From: Paraflavitalea pollutisoli
Lineage (GTDB): Bacteria > Bacteroidota > Bacteroidia > Chitinophagales > Chitinophagaceae
Length of the DNA: 64,000 nt
Reading direction: 5' to 3'
Assembly: GCF_029360705.1 (NCBI RefSeq)
Contig: NZ_JARKMX010000004.1
Span: 496,001-560,000, forward strand
The position numbers and the translations under genes are program-made. Positions 15,902 to 24,580 of the stretch are shown in pieces (the first letter of the stretch is position 1; every line of letters starts with the position of its first letter). Below the pieces are notes generated by a model. That model was not told the origin of the DNA, made no database searches, and saw only the letters and a program-made list of their open reading frames with translations.

Positions 15902-16411
15902 ATGACCATTGCCACGACCAGCCGACTCCTGATACAGCCTTTCGATACCAGCGATGCGCCCTTTATTCTCGAACTGCTCAATGAGCCCGCCTGGCTGCGC
16001 TTTATCGGCGACAAACAGGTGCGTAGCATCGATGATGCCATCAACTACATTCACAATGTACCGCTGAAAAGTTACCGGGACAATGGCTTTGGCCTTTGGA
16101 AAGTAACGCTGAAAGAGACGCTGGAGCCGATCGGTATGTGTGGCCTCATAAGGCGTGAAGCCCTGCAACATGAAGACATCGGTTTCGCCTTTCTCGCTGC
16201 ACACAATGGCAAAGGATATGCGCAGGAAGCGGCCACAGCCGTGATCGATTACGCCCGGGAACAACTGCAGTTCAAACAACTGCTGGCCATTGCGAACGAA
16301 GACAACGGGCGCTCCATTCGGCTGTTGGAAAAACTGGGTTTTGCCTACCAGCGACATATCACCATGCCGGGTGATCAAACGCCGTTGGTGCTGATGGGAA
16401 GAAGGCTGTAA
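15902..16411 (+). CDS. GNAT-family N-acetyltransferase (RimJ/RimL-like)
   Basis: This 169-residue acetyl-CoA-dependent acetyltransferase starts TTSRLLIQPFDTSDAPFILELL, typical of RimJ/RimL-type enzymes, and carries the acetyl-CoA pyrophosphate-binding loop HNGKGYAQEA, then ANEDNGRSIRLLEKLGF near the C-terminus. The start is placed at ATG 15902 because the 31 residues from the upstream GTG at 15809 are low-complexity and unlike the family. Targets of close relatives include ribosomal-protein N-termini and small amines, and the actual substrate is unknown. Confidence 0.88.
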   Translation: MTIATTSRLLIQPFDTSDAPFILELLNEPAWLRFIGDKQVRSIDDAINYIHNVPLKSYRDNGFGLWKVTLKETLEPIGMCGLIRREALQHEDIGFAFLAAHNGKGYAQEAATAVIDYAREQLQFKQLLAIANEDNGRSIRLLEKLGFAYQRHITMPGDQTPLVLMGRRL

Positions 16412-16645
16412 CCGGCGGCTGTCAGGGCTGTTGAAGGGGGAGCAGTCGGCTACGAGACGCGACAACCAGCTAGCAAGGGGCAAGACACGACACAACAACA
16501 GAGGGCGCCCCCAGCCGCAGTTTGGTGGCGACGCGACTGAAAGGCACTGACGAAATACACCCCGGCAAGCCAACGACCAGGGCCGCCAGTGCTGTGATAT
16601 ACCCGGAAATGCCGCCCGACGCTACCATCTTATGCCATAATTCTT

Positions 16646-16653
16646 TATTTTTG
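16646..16653 (+). promoter_or_regulatory. Probable -7 box upstream of the FtsE-like gene
   Basis: TATTTTTG matches the TAnnTTTG -7 consensus, 19 bases before the ATG at 16673. No clear TTG -33 box is seen at the expected distance. Confidence 0.4.
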
Positions 16654-16672
16654 TTTGACTTAACCGGTTATT

Positions 16673-17362
16673 ATGCAGGATGCTATCATAGAATTATCGC
16701 ACGCTAACATCTACCAGGGCACCAATCTCGTACTGCAGGACGTCAACCTGCGGGTACAGAAAGGGGAGTTCGTTTACCTGGTCGGGAAGACCGGTACCGG
16801 CAAATCGAGCCTGCTCAAAACCCTGTATGGTGACCTGCCGCTGAATGAAGGGGAATGCTCCGTAGTGGGCTTCAACCTGCGCACGATGGACTGGAAGAAA
16901 GTGCCTTTCCTGCGCCGCAACCTGGGCGTGGTGTTCCAGGATTTCCAACTGCTGACCGACCGCAATGTGAACGATAACCTCAAGTTCGTGTTGCGCGCTA
17001 CCGGCTGGAAGGACGAAAAGCTCATGGATGAAAAGATCATAGATGTACTCGATAAAGTGGGCCTTAAATCCAAAGGGTTTAAAATGCCTTTTGAATTGAG
17101 TGGTGGCGAGCAACAACGGGTGGATGTAGCCCGCGCCCTGCTCAACTCGCCCAAACTGATCCTGGCAGACGAGCCTACCGGCAACCTCGACCCGGAAACC
17201 TCCGACGAGATCATGCAATTGCTCTTCCACATCAGCCGCGATTATGGTACGGCCATCGTGATGGCAACGCATGATTACATCGTGATCAATAAATTTCCCG
17301 CCCGCATGGTGCGTACCGAGCGTGGCCGGGTCATCGACAACGCCAGCATCGACATCGTATAG
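16673..17362 (+). CDS. ftsE: FtsE-like cell-division ABC transporter ATP-binding protein
   Basis: This 229-residue ABC ATPase has Walker [10 protein letters not shown] (38-46), a Q-loop VVFQDFQLL, signature LSGGEQQR, Walker [10 protein letters not shown] and a switch His in ATHDY. The [12 protein letters not shown] stretch and overall length are typical of FtsE, which with FtsX couples ATP hydrolysis to peptidoglycan hydrolase control at the divisome. No ftsX is adjacent. A glycosyltransferase gene follows after one base, so the two are co-transcribed. It could instead be a MacB/LolD-type ATPase, but the sequence favours FtsE. Confidence 0.85.
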   Translation: MQDAIIELSHANIYQGTNLVLQDVNLRVQKGEFVYLVGKTGTGKSSLLKTLYGDLPLNEGECSVVGFNLRTMDWKKVPFLRRNLGVVFQDFQLLTDRNVNDNLKFVLRATGWKDEKLMDEKIIDVLDKVGLKSKGFKMPFELSGGEQQRVDVARALLNSPKLILADEPTGNLDPETSDEIMQLLFHISRDYGTAIVMATHDYIVINKFPARMVRTERGRVIDNASIDIV

Positions 17363-17363
17363 T

Positions 17364-18245
17364 ATGATCTCCATACTGATCCCCGTATACAACCAGGATG
17401 TAAATCATTTGATAGCCCGGCTCAGCGCCGGGCTTTCCCATTTACAGGGGGGCGGCGAGATCATTGTGATGGATGATGGATCGAATCAGGCTACGTTGAT
17501 GACCAATGCCCCCATCGCTGCCTTGCCGGGCGTACGTTGTGTGGCGCAGTTCAGCAACCAGGGCCGCGCCCGCATCCGCCACTTGCTGGCACGGGAAGCG
17601 AAAGGGGAGTGGCTGCTCTTTCTCGACGGGGATAGCGGCATCCCCCACGATGATTTTCTGCGGCGGTATGAGCAGGCTCTGACTGCCAAGGCTACGGTGA
17701 TAGTTGGCGGACGCATCTATCAACAGCACCCACCTGATGACCAAGCCTTGCGCCTGCATTGGCGGTATGGTTCAGCGCGGGAAAGCAGGGACCCGGGTAA
17801 GCAACACCAGCCTGCTTTTATGACCAATAATTTTCTTGTGGCCAGATCGGTATTCGATACCTGGCGGGATGCAGCCATTACCGAAGGCTATGGACATGAA
17901 GACACGCTGATCGGTATCCAACTGGAACAGCAACATATTCCGATTGTCTATATCGATAATCCGGTGGTGCATGAAGGGTTGGAAACGGCCGATGTCTTTA
18001 TCCGTAAATCGGAACAGGCGTTGGTTAATTTAAAAGCGATTAGCCGGGAAGTAGCACCCGATCTGCTGGCCCGGCATATAAAGCTCTTTCGCGTGTACCT
18101 ATGGTTAAAAAAATGGCGCCTGCTATGGGCGCCGGTACTATACTATCAATTATTTGGTAAGATGATTCAACGTAACCTGCGGTCGGGCAATCCTTCTTTG
18201 AAACGCTTCGATCTCTATAGGCTGCGTTACTTCATCGGCTTGTAA
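17364..18245 (+). CDS. Glycosyltransferase family 2
   Basis: This protein of about 293 residues has a GT-A fold transferase start, ISILIPVYNQDVNHLIARL, followed by IIVMDDGS, LLFLDGDSGIP (DxD-like metal and nucleotide-sugar site) and GYGHEDTLIG (acceptor-side acidic motif). The start is ATG 17364, directly after the ftsE stop. The 14 residues encoded upstream in frame are inside ftsE. The C-terminus has a short hydrophobic and basic segment but no clear membrane helix. It probably adds a sugar to a surface glycan. Neighbouring minus-strand genes are also glycan-related. Confidence 0.87.
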   Translation: MISILIPVYNQDVNHLIARLSAGLSHLQGGGEIIVMDDGSNQATLMTNAPIAALPGVRCVAQFSNQGRARIRHLLAREAKGEWLLFLDGDSGIPHDDFLRRYEQALTAKATVIVGGRIYQQHPPDDQALRLHWRYGSARESRDPGKQHQPAFMTNNFLVARSVFDTWRDAAITEGYGHEDTLIGIQLEQQHIPIVYIDNPVVHEGLETADVFIRKSEQALVNLKAISREVAPDLLARHIKLFRVYLWLKKWRLLWAPVLYYQLFGKMIQRNLRSGNPSLKRFDLYRLRYFIGL

Positions 18246-18258
18246 AAACTCCTGTAGT

Positions 18259-18343
18259 CCTCGTTGCCTTGATGCCTTTCTGCCTCGTTGCCTTGTATTC
18301 AAACCTTGTTCCCTCGTTGCCTTTCTGCCTGGTTGCCTTTCTT
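18259..18343. repeat. Octamer (CCTNNTTG-like) tandem repeat between convergent glycosyltransferases
   Basis: About ten 8-base units of the form cctcgttg, ccttgatg, cctttctg or cctggttg run from 18259 to 18343, broken once by tcaaa at 18299-18303. The array fills the gap between two convergent genes and overlaps the stop codon at 18342-18344. Confidence 0.7.
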
Positions 18344-19520
18344 AATCATGACATCCACCACCACAGCAACCGCTGCTGCTTTCGGGTTGTTTCTGCCAGA
18401 TGATGTTCATCAGTTGCTTCGTGAGTTGTCCCTGGTTCATGAACGGGGTGAGAATCTCTTTCCGCAACTTCAGCTCGTGCTCATCGAATGGCTGGTGGTA
18501 CAGCTGGATGATGATCGATTGAAAGGCTTCGGCCGTCGTAGCCACATGACAGGCGGTATCGAGGCCCGAGCAGGCCACCATCGTAGGGTTCACCACGCAG
18601 TGACGACCGCCAAACAGGGCATTCATCAGTTTTACGGAACGGCTCTTGCGACAGAAAGAGGGCAATACATGGATCTGCGCCTTGCGGATCAGGTCCGCCA
18701 TCTCCTGCGCCGATGGATTGGCGATCAGGCAGGCGTGCCCATGCAGGTCCACCTCCCGTTGCAGGCGCGCAGTAGGGTGTTTGCCTGCAATGATGAAGGG
18801 CACATCGATCTTGTTGAAGATATTATTGAGCAACCAGATGGCGGCTTCTTCGTTTTCTTCTACGGAGAGGTTACCATGGTACAAACAAAAACAACCGATG
18901 CCCGCTTCTGTTTCCACTTCGGTAAAGGGCAACATGGGGGGCAGACACATCACGTTTTGAGCCTGTAATTTTTGCCGGTAGATCGATACGTCTTTCTCCG
19001 ATAGGGCGAGGAACACGGCCTTGTCGGCTATGTTTTTCTCGTAATTCTTCAGCAAACGGCTTTCGTGGTGGTAGTAGATCTTTTTCAGCGGCTGCAGTAC
19101 CGTGGTCGTCTTGCAAAGCTGTTCGTAATATTCGTGCTCTACATTCATGAGGCGCACGAATACCTGCCGCTTGTCAAAGCGTTCGTCATTCAACAGATAG
19201 GTGCATTGAATGCCTTCCAGTAAAATGGGGTAATCGTCTTTGAGCAAGGTTTCGCGCAACTGGTTACAGCTACGGGAAGCTACCATGTACGGCAGCTTGG
19301 GCGAAATGCATTTGTGGCCACTCAGGCGTTGATAGTAGTGAACGACTTCGCAGTACTGATCCAGTTCAGGCTGTTTGCCTTTGCCATCATCGAAACAGTG
19401 CAGATGCACTTTTACACCTGCTTCGTGCAGGGCCTTCACGGTACAGTAGACATCGATCACGCCGCCATAATCGACGGGAAAGGGAACATCGGAAGAAACG
19501 ATATGTAAGAACTTTTCCAA
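18342..19520 (-). CDS. Glycosyltransferase, GT4-like, with Cys-rich C-terminal tail
   Basis: This protein of about 392 residues appears to be a GT-B fold sugar transferase. It has an N-terminal half HIVSSDVPFPVDYGG with a Gly-rich donor loop and a C-terminal half with FCLYHGNLSVEENEEAA, FIIAGKHP and a Pro/Ser-containing HVLPSF segment. The start is a TTG at 19520 giving LEKFLHIVSSDVPFP. A farther TTG at 19559 would overlap the preceding gene by 26 bp. The protein ends in an odd tail SGCCGGGCHD that might bind metal. It is the last gene of a three-gene operon with another glycosyltransferase and a sugar oxidoreductase, probably for a lipopolysaccharide or capsule. Confidence 0.75.
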   Translation of the reverse strand: MEKFLHIVSSDVPFPVDYGGVIDVYCTVKALHEAGVKVHLHCFDDGKGKQPELDQYCEVVHYYQRLSGHKCISPKLPYMVASRSCNQLRETLLKDDYPILLEGIQCTYLLNDERFDKRQVFVRLMNVEHEYYEQLCKTTTVLQPLKKIYYHHESRLLKNYEKNIADKAVFLALSEKDVSIYRQKLQAQNVMCLPPMLPFTEVETEAGIGCFCLYHGNLSVEENEEAAIWLLNNIFNKIDVPFIIAGKHPTARLQREVDLHGHACLIANPSAQEMADLIRKAQIHVLPSFCRKSRSVKLMNALFGGRHCVVNPTMVACSGLDTACHVATTAEAFQSIIIQLYHQPFDEHELKLRKEILTPFMNQGQLTKQLMNIIWQKQPESSSGCCGGGCHD

Positions 19521-19533
19521 AATATTTTTATGC

Positions 19534-20619
19534 TCAACTAAACGATGAATAAAAAGCAATCAGTTTTTTCTCCTCCTGTTGCCAGTTAAATACATTTCTC
19601 GCTGCAAGGCAGTTTTGTTGCAAGTCCCTGTACAATTGTTCATCATTTAACAACCTGTTAAGTTGAACCGCAATATTGTCCGGTCTCAGATCGTCAATAA
19701 GAACAGCGATTTGGTACAGATTGTTTATTTCCCGGTAAACTGGATAATCCACACCCAGTTGTGGAATACCTGCCTGCATATAATCAAAGAACCGGTTGGC
19801 CAGCGAAAAATAGTTGCTCAGCCCGTTATTTTCAAACAGGGTCACGCCAATCCAGGCATTAACGGTATAATGAGTTAATTCGTGTGGTAGTACCCGTCCT
19901 TTGAAAATGACCTTGTTTTCGAGCCCATGTGCCGCTACCAGTGACTTTGACTGTTCCATAAAATTGCCGTCGCCGCAGATGACCAGGCGGGCATCGACCT
20001 GTTGCATGGCGGGAATGAGCGTTTCGAAACTCCTGCCTTCATTGACCCATCCCTGGTACAAGATGTACTTTTCGGGCTTGGGCGGTATGGTCAGCGGTTT
20101 TTCTACCGGTACATTTCTTACTACTTCATAGTCAACGCCGTACAAATCTTTAAAAACTTGTGCAATGGGTTCGTTGACGGTATATCCCTTCGGAAAACGA
20201 GGTACGGCAAAGCGCTCCACCCGCTTCCAGATCCGGTAAATGGCCGGCCGGGTCACCACTTCCTTCATTTCGCAAAACAGCTCATGGGCATCATATACCC
20301 GGGGTTTGCGGCGCAGTACCGACACCCCATAGCAGGGTAGGATGGTATCCAGGTCGATGGCGCAAATAAGGTCTAATTGGGTGAATAGCAGGTAAAAAAA
20401 GAGCCTGATGTTGTATTCCAGGTAAAAACCCTTACCAGCCGAAAAAAAGCAGCGCAGGCGCTTCTGCCGGAAGGGCTGTTCCCGCAGCGGGATCGAGTCG
20501 GGCATGGTGCGGCCCACCAAAGTGACCCCGTATCCTGCCTGGCTCAACGACGTACAGATCCTGATCATGCGCTGATCAAAATTGAGGTCGTTGGTGACGG
20601 TAAATACGAGTTGCTTCAT
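19534..20619 (-). CDS. Glycosyltransferase, GT4-like
   Basis: This 361-residue GT-B type transferase starts FTVTNDLNFDQRMIRICTSL, has the KPRVYDAHELF segment near residue 108, and a C-terminal nucleotide-sugar domain with YQGWVNEGRSFETLI, RLVICGDGNF and RFFDYMQAGIPQL, the family's donor-binding region. It is probably involved in surface polysaccharide assembly. It sits 15 bases downstream of the Gfo/Idh/MocA gene and 13 bases before the next transferase. Confidence 0.87.
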   Translation of the reverse strand: MKQLVFTVTNDLNFDQRMIRICTSLSQAGYGVTLVGRTMPDSIPLREQPFRQKRLRCFFSAGKGFYLEYNIRLFFYLLFTQLDLICAIDLDTILPCYGVSVLRRKPRVYDAHELFCEMKEVVTRPAIYRIWKRVERFAVPRFPKGYTVNEPIAQVFKDLYGVDYEVVRNVPVEKPLTIPPKPEKYILYQGWVNEGRSFETLIPAMQQVDARLVICGDGNFMEQSKSLVAAHGLENKVIFKGRVLPHELTHYTVNAWIGVTLFENNGLSNYFSLANRFFDYMQAGIPQLGVDYPVYREINNLYQIAVLIDDLRPDNIAVQLNRLLNDEQLYRDLQQNCLAARNVFNWQQEEKKLIAFYSSFS

Positions 20620-20634
20620 ACCAGGGGCTGCAAT

Positions 20635-21642
20635 TTAAGGTAGGAGGGGAGATGCCGCATAGATCCTTTCAATAATGTCGACACTCTTCAACGCTTCCGC
20701 GGCCTCTACAAAACGATAAGCGGGATCGTCCAGTGCGCAAAGCAAGTGCTGGTACACCTTATCATGGTTACTCATGCTGCCCTGGTAAAAGCCGTAATGG
20801 TTGGCACTTTGTCCGGCCGGCAAGGCAGGTGCCTGCTCTCCGGTCACGGAAAAGTAGTCGATCTGGTTCAGGTACTGGCCACCGATCTTCACGGTGCCTT
20901 TGGACCCGAAAATGCTGATCGATCCTTCCATATTACTGTGGTGACTGTTGACCGTGTATTGCACGGTGCCGACCGCGCCGTTTTCGAGCTGCAGCAGCGC
21001 CGCGCCGGTATCTTCAAATTCGATGTGGTCGCCATGGCTGTAGTTGGCACGCAGTCCCTGTACGGTTTTCACGTCGCCGAGCAGCCAGTACAACAGGTCG
21101 ATAAAATGGCTGAACTGGGTATAGAGGATGCCGCCATCGAGTTCGCGGGTGCCGTGCCAGCTGTTGGTATAATAGGCGATGGGGCGGTTCCAGAAGCAGT
21201 TGACCTGGAAACTTTCGATGCGGCCCAGTTTACAGGCTTCGATCAGGGCTTTGATCGCCTCTACGGGCGGGTTGTAGCGGTTTTGTTTGACGACAAACAG
21301 GCGCTTGCCGGCCTTTTCGGCGGCGGCGATCATGCGCAGGCCACTTTCGCGGGAAATGCTCATGGGTTTTTCGCACAATACATGGCAGCCGGCTTCCAGG
21401 GCCAGGATGGTGTGGGGGGCGTGCAGGCCGTTGGGCGTGCAGACACTGACCACGGCCGGTTTTTCGGCAGCCAGCATCGCTGAGATGGAGGTGTACGACC
21501 GGGCGCCATACTGGTTGGCGACGGACTGGGAGCGTGCCTCGTCGAGGTCACAAACGGCATCCAGCCGGCCGAAGCGGGCAATCTGTGCTGCATGGCGCTG
21601 GCCGATGTGGCCGCAACCGATCAATGCAAAGTGATAGCTCAT
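20635..21642 (-). CDS. Gfo/Idh/MocA-family sugar oxidoreductase (WlbA-like)
   Basis: This 335-residue NAD(P)-dependent oxidoreductase has a Rossmann start FALIGCGHIGQRHAAQI, the family motif CEKPMS (about 92-97) with the catalytic Lys, and KQNRYNPPVEAI in the C-terminal domain. The latter resembles the WlbA-type UDP-N-acetyl-amino-uronate 3-dehydrogenases used to make unusual sugars for lipopolysaccharide. It leads an operon with two glycosyltransferases, which supports a role in nucleotide-sugar modification for surface glycans. The exact substrate is inferred. Confidence 0.88.
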   Translation of the reverse strand: MSYHFALIGCGHIGQRHAAQIARFGRLDAVCDLDEARSQSVANQYGARSYTSISAMLAAEKPAVVSVCTPNGLHAPHTILALEAGCHVLCEKPMSISRESGLRMIAAAEKAGKRLFVVKQNRYNPPVEAIKALIEACKLGRIESFQVNCFWNRPIAYYTNSWHGTRELDGGILYTQFSHFIDLLYWLLGDVKTVQGLRANYSHGDHIEFEDTGAALLQLENGAVGTVQYTVNSHHSNMEGSISIFGSKGTVKIGGQYLNQIDYFSVTGEQAPALPAGQSANHYGFYQGSMSNHDKVYQHLLCALDDPAYRFVEAAEALKSVDIIERIYAASPLLP

Positions 21643-21779
21643 GCCTGGTTTTAAAGGTGATAGCGGTCGATATGCCGTATTTTCGCGGCCAGCACAAGCC
21701 GGATACTGCGATCTGGACAGTCAATCGTTTCCGTGCCCCGGTTATCCACGATGTGTAAAAAAAACGGGCTGGCAAGATA

Positions 21780-21808
21780 TTGAAATCGCGATTAAAACCA
21801 TACCTTTG
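21780..21808 (+). promoter_or_regulatory. Bacteroidota-type promoter of rpsO
   Basis: TTG at 21780-21782, an 18-base spacer and TACCTTTG at 21801-21808 are a close match to the TTG / TAnnTTTG promoter. The start codon of rpsO is 53 bases downstream of the -7 box. Confidence 0.65.
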
Positions 21809-21861
21809 CCGCCAAATTATAGAAGAAGTAAAAATTTGGATGTTTTTTAAAAAAAAATGAG

Positions 21862-22134
21862 ATGCCGTATTTAACTAAAGAAAAAGTATCAGATATTTTC
21901 ACGCAGTATGGTGGAACAGCTGCCAACACTGGTTCTATCGAAGGTCAAATTGCTTTGCTGACTGAGCGCATCAACGGAATTTCCGCCCACCTCAAGAAAA
22001 ACAAGCATGACTTTTCTACTCAGCGTGGTCTGATGAAGATGGTAGGCCAACGTAAGCGCCTGCTGACCTATCTGAGCAAGCATAACCTCCAGGGTTATCG
22101 CGCGCTGATCGAGAAACTCGGAATCAGAAAATAG
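21862..22134 (+). CDS. rpsO: 30S ribosomal protein S15
   Basis: This 90-residue protein is a full-length S15, which binds 16S rRNA in the central domain of the small subunit. It has the conserved TGSIEGQIALLTERI, HLKKNKHDFSTQRGLMKMV and QRKRLLTYL segments and the C-terminal YRALIEKLGIRK. As in many bacteria it sits directly upstream of pnp, and a hairpin terminator lies between the two. Confidence 0.98.
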   Translation: MPYLTKEKVSDIFTQYGGTAANTGSIEGQIALLTERINGISAHLKKNKHDFSTQRGLMKMVGQRKRLLTYLSKHNLQGYRALIEKLGIRK

Positions 22135-22156
22135 TCAGAACAAGCTCTAAGATATT

Positions 22157-22195
22157 ATTCCCAACTGAAGTTACCGGTTGGGAATACTTGTTTTA
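22157..22195 (+). terminator. Terminator or attenuator between rpsO and pnp
   Basis: A perfect 9-bp stem (attcccaac at 22157-22165, gttgggaat at 22177-22185) with an 11-base loop is followed by acttgtttt. It may be partial, allowing some read-through into pnp. Confidence 0.6.
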
Positions 22196-22301
22196 CTGAC
22201 CTGCTGATCCAGCACACAGAAATTGTATTTTAAACCGATTGCCCGCAAGCCACAACTTCCCGCCTGCATGCTTGCGTGCGCCAATCAAAAAATGAGACAA
22301 C

Positions 22302-24473
22302 ATGCTCTCTCAACCTATTAGTGTAACATTCGACATCGGTGGTGGCCGTATGGTATCCATCGAGACCGGTAAACTGGCACGCCAGGCTCATGGCTCCATT
22401 ACCGTTCGCCAGGGCAACAGCATTATGCTGGCCACTGTAGTAGCCAACAAAGAACCCAAAGAAGGACAAGAATTCTTCCCCCTGGTAGTAGACTACAACG
22501 AAAAATTCGCCTCTGCCGGCCGTATCCCAGGCTCTTTCTTCAAAAGAGAAGGCCGCCTGAACGATTATGAAGTATTGGTAAGCCGCCTGATCGACCGTTC
22601 CCTGCGCCCCCTGTTCCCCGAAGATTATTTCTGCGATGTACAGGTGCTGGTAACGCTGATCTCCAGCGATAAAGAAGTAGTGCCCGACGCGCTCGCGTGT
22701 CTCGCCGCTTCTGCTGCCCTCGCCGTATCAGATATTCCGATTAAAGAAGTGATCTCTCAGGTGCGTGTAGCACGGATCGGTGGCAACTTCGTTGTCAACC
22801 CCAGCCGCACTGAACTCGCCACTGCCGATATGGATTTCCTCATCGCAGCTACTGAAAAGAACCTGATGATGGTGGAAGGTGAATCGAAAGAGTGCAGCGA
22901 AGAAGACCTGGTAAAGGCTCTCGAAGTAGCACACGACGCGATCCGCATCCAGATCAAAGCGCAACACGAACTGCGTGAAAAAGCAGGTGTACAAGGTAAA
23001 CGCGACTACACCAAACCCGAGCAGAACGAAGAACTGCGCGCCAAGGTGACCGAATTTACCAAAGACAAGATCTATGCGATCGCAAAAAGCGCTTCTGCCA
23101 AGCACGACCGCAGCAATGCCTTCGATACCCTGAAAAAGGAACTGATCGAAAGCCTCGGTGAAGAAGCCGACGACAAAACAAAGAAACAAGCTAAAAAATA
23201 TTACGAAGATCTGCAGTGGGAACTGGTGCGTGATATGATGATCAATGATCGCGTACGTCTCGACGGCCGTCAGCTCGACCAGGTTCGTGGTTTGGCGATG
23301 GAAGTAGACGCACTGCCTTCTCCCCACGGTTCTGCGCTGTTTACCCGCGGTGAAACCCAGTCGCTGACGACGGTTACCCTCGGTACACCGCTGGACGAAC
23401 TGCTGATCGAAAGTGCTGCCACTTCCGACTACACCAAATTCATCCTGCATTACAACTTCCCACCATTCTCTACCGGTGAAGTGAAGATGATGCGCGGGCC
23501 CGGCCGTCGTGAAGTAGGTCATGGTAACCTCGCCATGCGCTCCCTGAAGCAAATGATGCCTGGTAACGAGTATCCTTACACCGTACGCGTGGTAAGTGAC
23601 GTACTCGAATCAAACGGTTCTTCTTCTATGGCGACCGTTTGTGCCGGTTCACTCGCGCTGATGGATGCTGGTGTGCCTTTACCCAAGCACGTAGGTGGTG
23701 TAGCGATGGGATTGGTTACCCGCGCTGTCGACAACAAGTATGCAATCCTGACCGATATCCTGGGTGATGAAGATCACCTCGGCGATATGGACTTCAAGGT
23801 AACCGGTACCCGCGAAGGTATCTGTGGTGTACAGATGGACATCAAGATCGATGGTCTCAGCATGGATACGATGCGCGAAGCCCTCGAGCAAGCCCGCAAA
23901 GGCCGTCTGCACATCCTCGAAGCCATGTACGAATGTATTCCTGCTGCCCGTGAAGAAGTGAAACCACATGCACCACGCATGGAGAAACTCTTCATCGACA
24001 AGGAATTCATTGGTGCGGTGATCGGACCACAAGGAAAGATCATTCAGGAGATCCAACGCGAAACCGGTACGACCATCAACATCGAAGAAGTTGGTCAGTA
24101 CGGTGAAGTAAGCGTATTCAGCCCGGCGAAAGAAGGTCTGGACAAAGCGGTATCCTGGATCAAGGGTATCACTGCCATGCCTGAAATTGGCTCCGTATAC
24201 GAAGCTACCGTTAAGGGCATCAAGGAATTCGGTGCATTCGTCGAGTTCCTCCCCGGCAAGCAAGGTTTGTTGCACATCAGCGAAATCTCTCACAAGCGCC
24301 TCGATACCATGGAAGGTGTGTTGAAAGAAGGCGAGAAGGTGAAAGTGAAACTGATTGGCATCGACCACAAGACCGGCAAGTTCAAATTGAGCCGCAAAGT
24401 ATTAATGCCTAAACCAGAAGGTGGTGCTCCTCCAAGAGCGCCCCAGGGTAACGGCGCTGCTCCCCAGCAGTAA
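22302..24473 (+). CDS. pnp: Polyribonucleotide nucleotidyltransferase (PNPase)
   Basis: This 723-residue 3'-5' exoribonuclease uses phosphate to degrade RNA and can add tails. It has two RNase PH-like domains (about 10-140 and 310-540), with the second containing the phosphate-binding GSSSMATVCAG and the catalytic Asp region DILGDEDHLGDMDFKV. A KH domain (FIGAVIGPQGKIIQEIQ) and an S1 domain (EFGAFVEFLPGKQGLLHI) follow. The short Pro/Gln-rich C-terminus ends the protein. Length and order are standard. It follows rpsO, the usual genomic neighbour. Confidence 0.98.
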   Translation: MLSQPISVTFDIGGGRMVSIETGKLARQAHGSITVRQGNSIMLATVVANKEPKEGQEFFPLVVDYNEKFASAGRIPGSFFKREGRLNDYEVLVSRLIDRSLRPLFPEDYFCDVQVLVTLISSDKEVVPDALACLAASAALAVSDIPIKEVISQVRVARIGGNFVVNPSRTELATADMDFLIAATEKNLMMVEGESKECSEEDLVKALEVAHDAIRIQIKAQHELREKAGVQGKRDYTKPEQNEELRAKVTEFTKDKIYAIAKSASAKHDRSNAFDTLKKELIESLGEEADDKTKKQAKKYYEDLQWELVRDMMINDRVRLDGRQLDQVRGLAMEVDALPSPHGSALFTRGETQSLTTVTLGTPLDELLIESAATSDYTKFILHYNFPPFSTGEVKMMRGPGRREVGHGNLAMRSLKQMMPGNEYPYTVRVVSDVLESNGSSSMATVCAGSLALMDAGVPLPKHVGGVAMGLVTRAVDNKYAILTDILGDEDHLGDMDFKVTGTREGICGVQMDIKIDGLSMDTMREALEQARKGRLHILEAMYECIPAAREEVKPHAPRMEKLFIDKEFIGAVIGPQGKIIQEIQRETGTTINIEEVGQYGEVSVFSPAKEGLDKAVSWIKGITAMPEIGSVYEATVKGIKEFGAFVEFLPGKQGLLHISEISHKRLDTMEGVLKEGEKVKVKLIGIDHKTGKFKLSRKVLMPKPEGGAPPRAPQGNGAAPQQ

Positions 24474-24505
24474 TCCCCCACGGTTATTAATACCAGCTAA
24501 ATAAT

Positions 24506-24542
24506 AAAGGGTGCGCTGCTGACAAAGTAGCGCACCCTTTTT
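24506..24542 (+). terminator. Terminator of pnp
   Basis: A perfect 12-bp stem (aaagggtgcgct at 24506-24517, agcgcaccctttt from 24529) is followed by a T run, ending about 40 bases before prmA. Confidence 0.85.
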
Positions 24543-24580
24543 CATGAATACCCGCTACCATTCATTTACAACAACATATT

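Noticed and set aside
20746-21483. Long plus-strand open frame antisense to the Gfo/Idh/MocA gene
   Set aside because: It lies wholly opposite a well-recognised oxidoreductase, has no family features and reflects the GC-rich codon pattern of the real gene.
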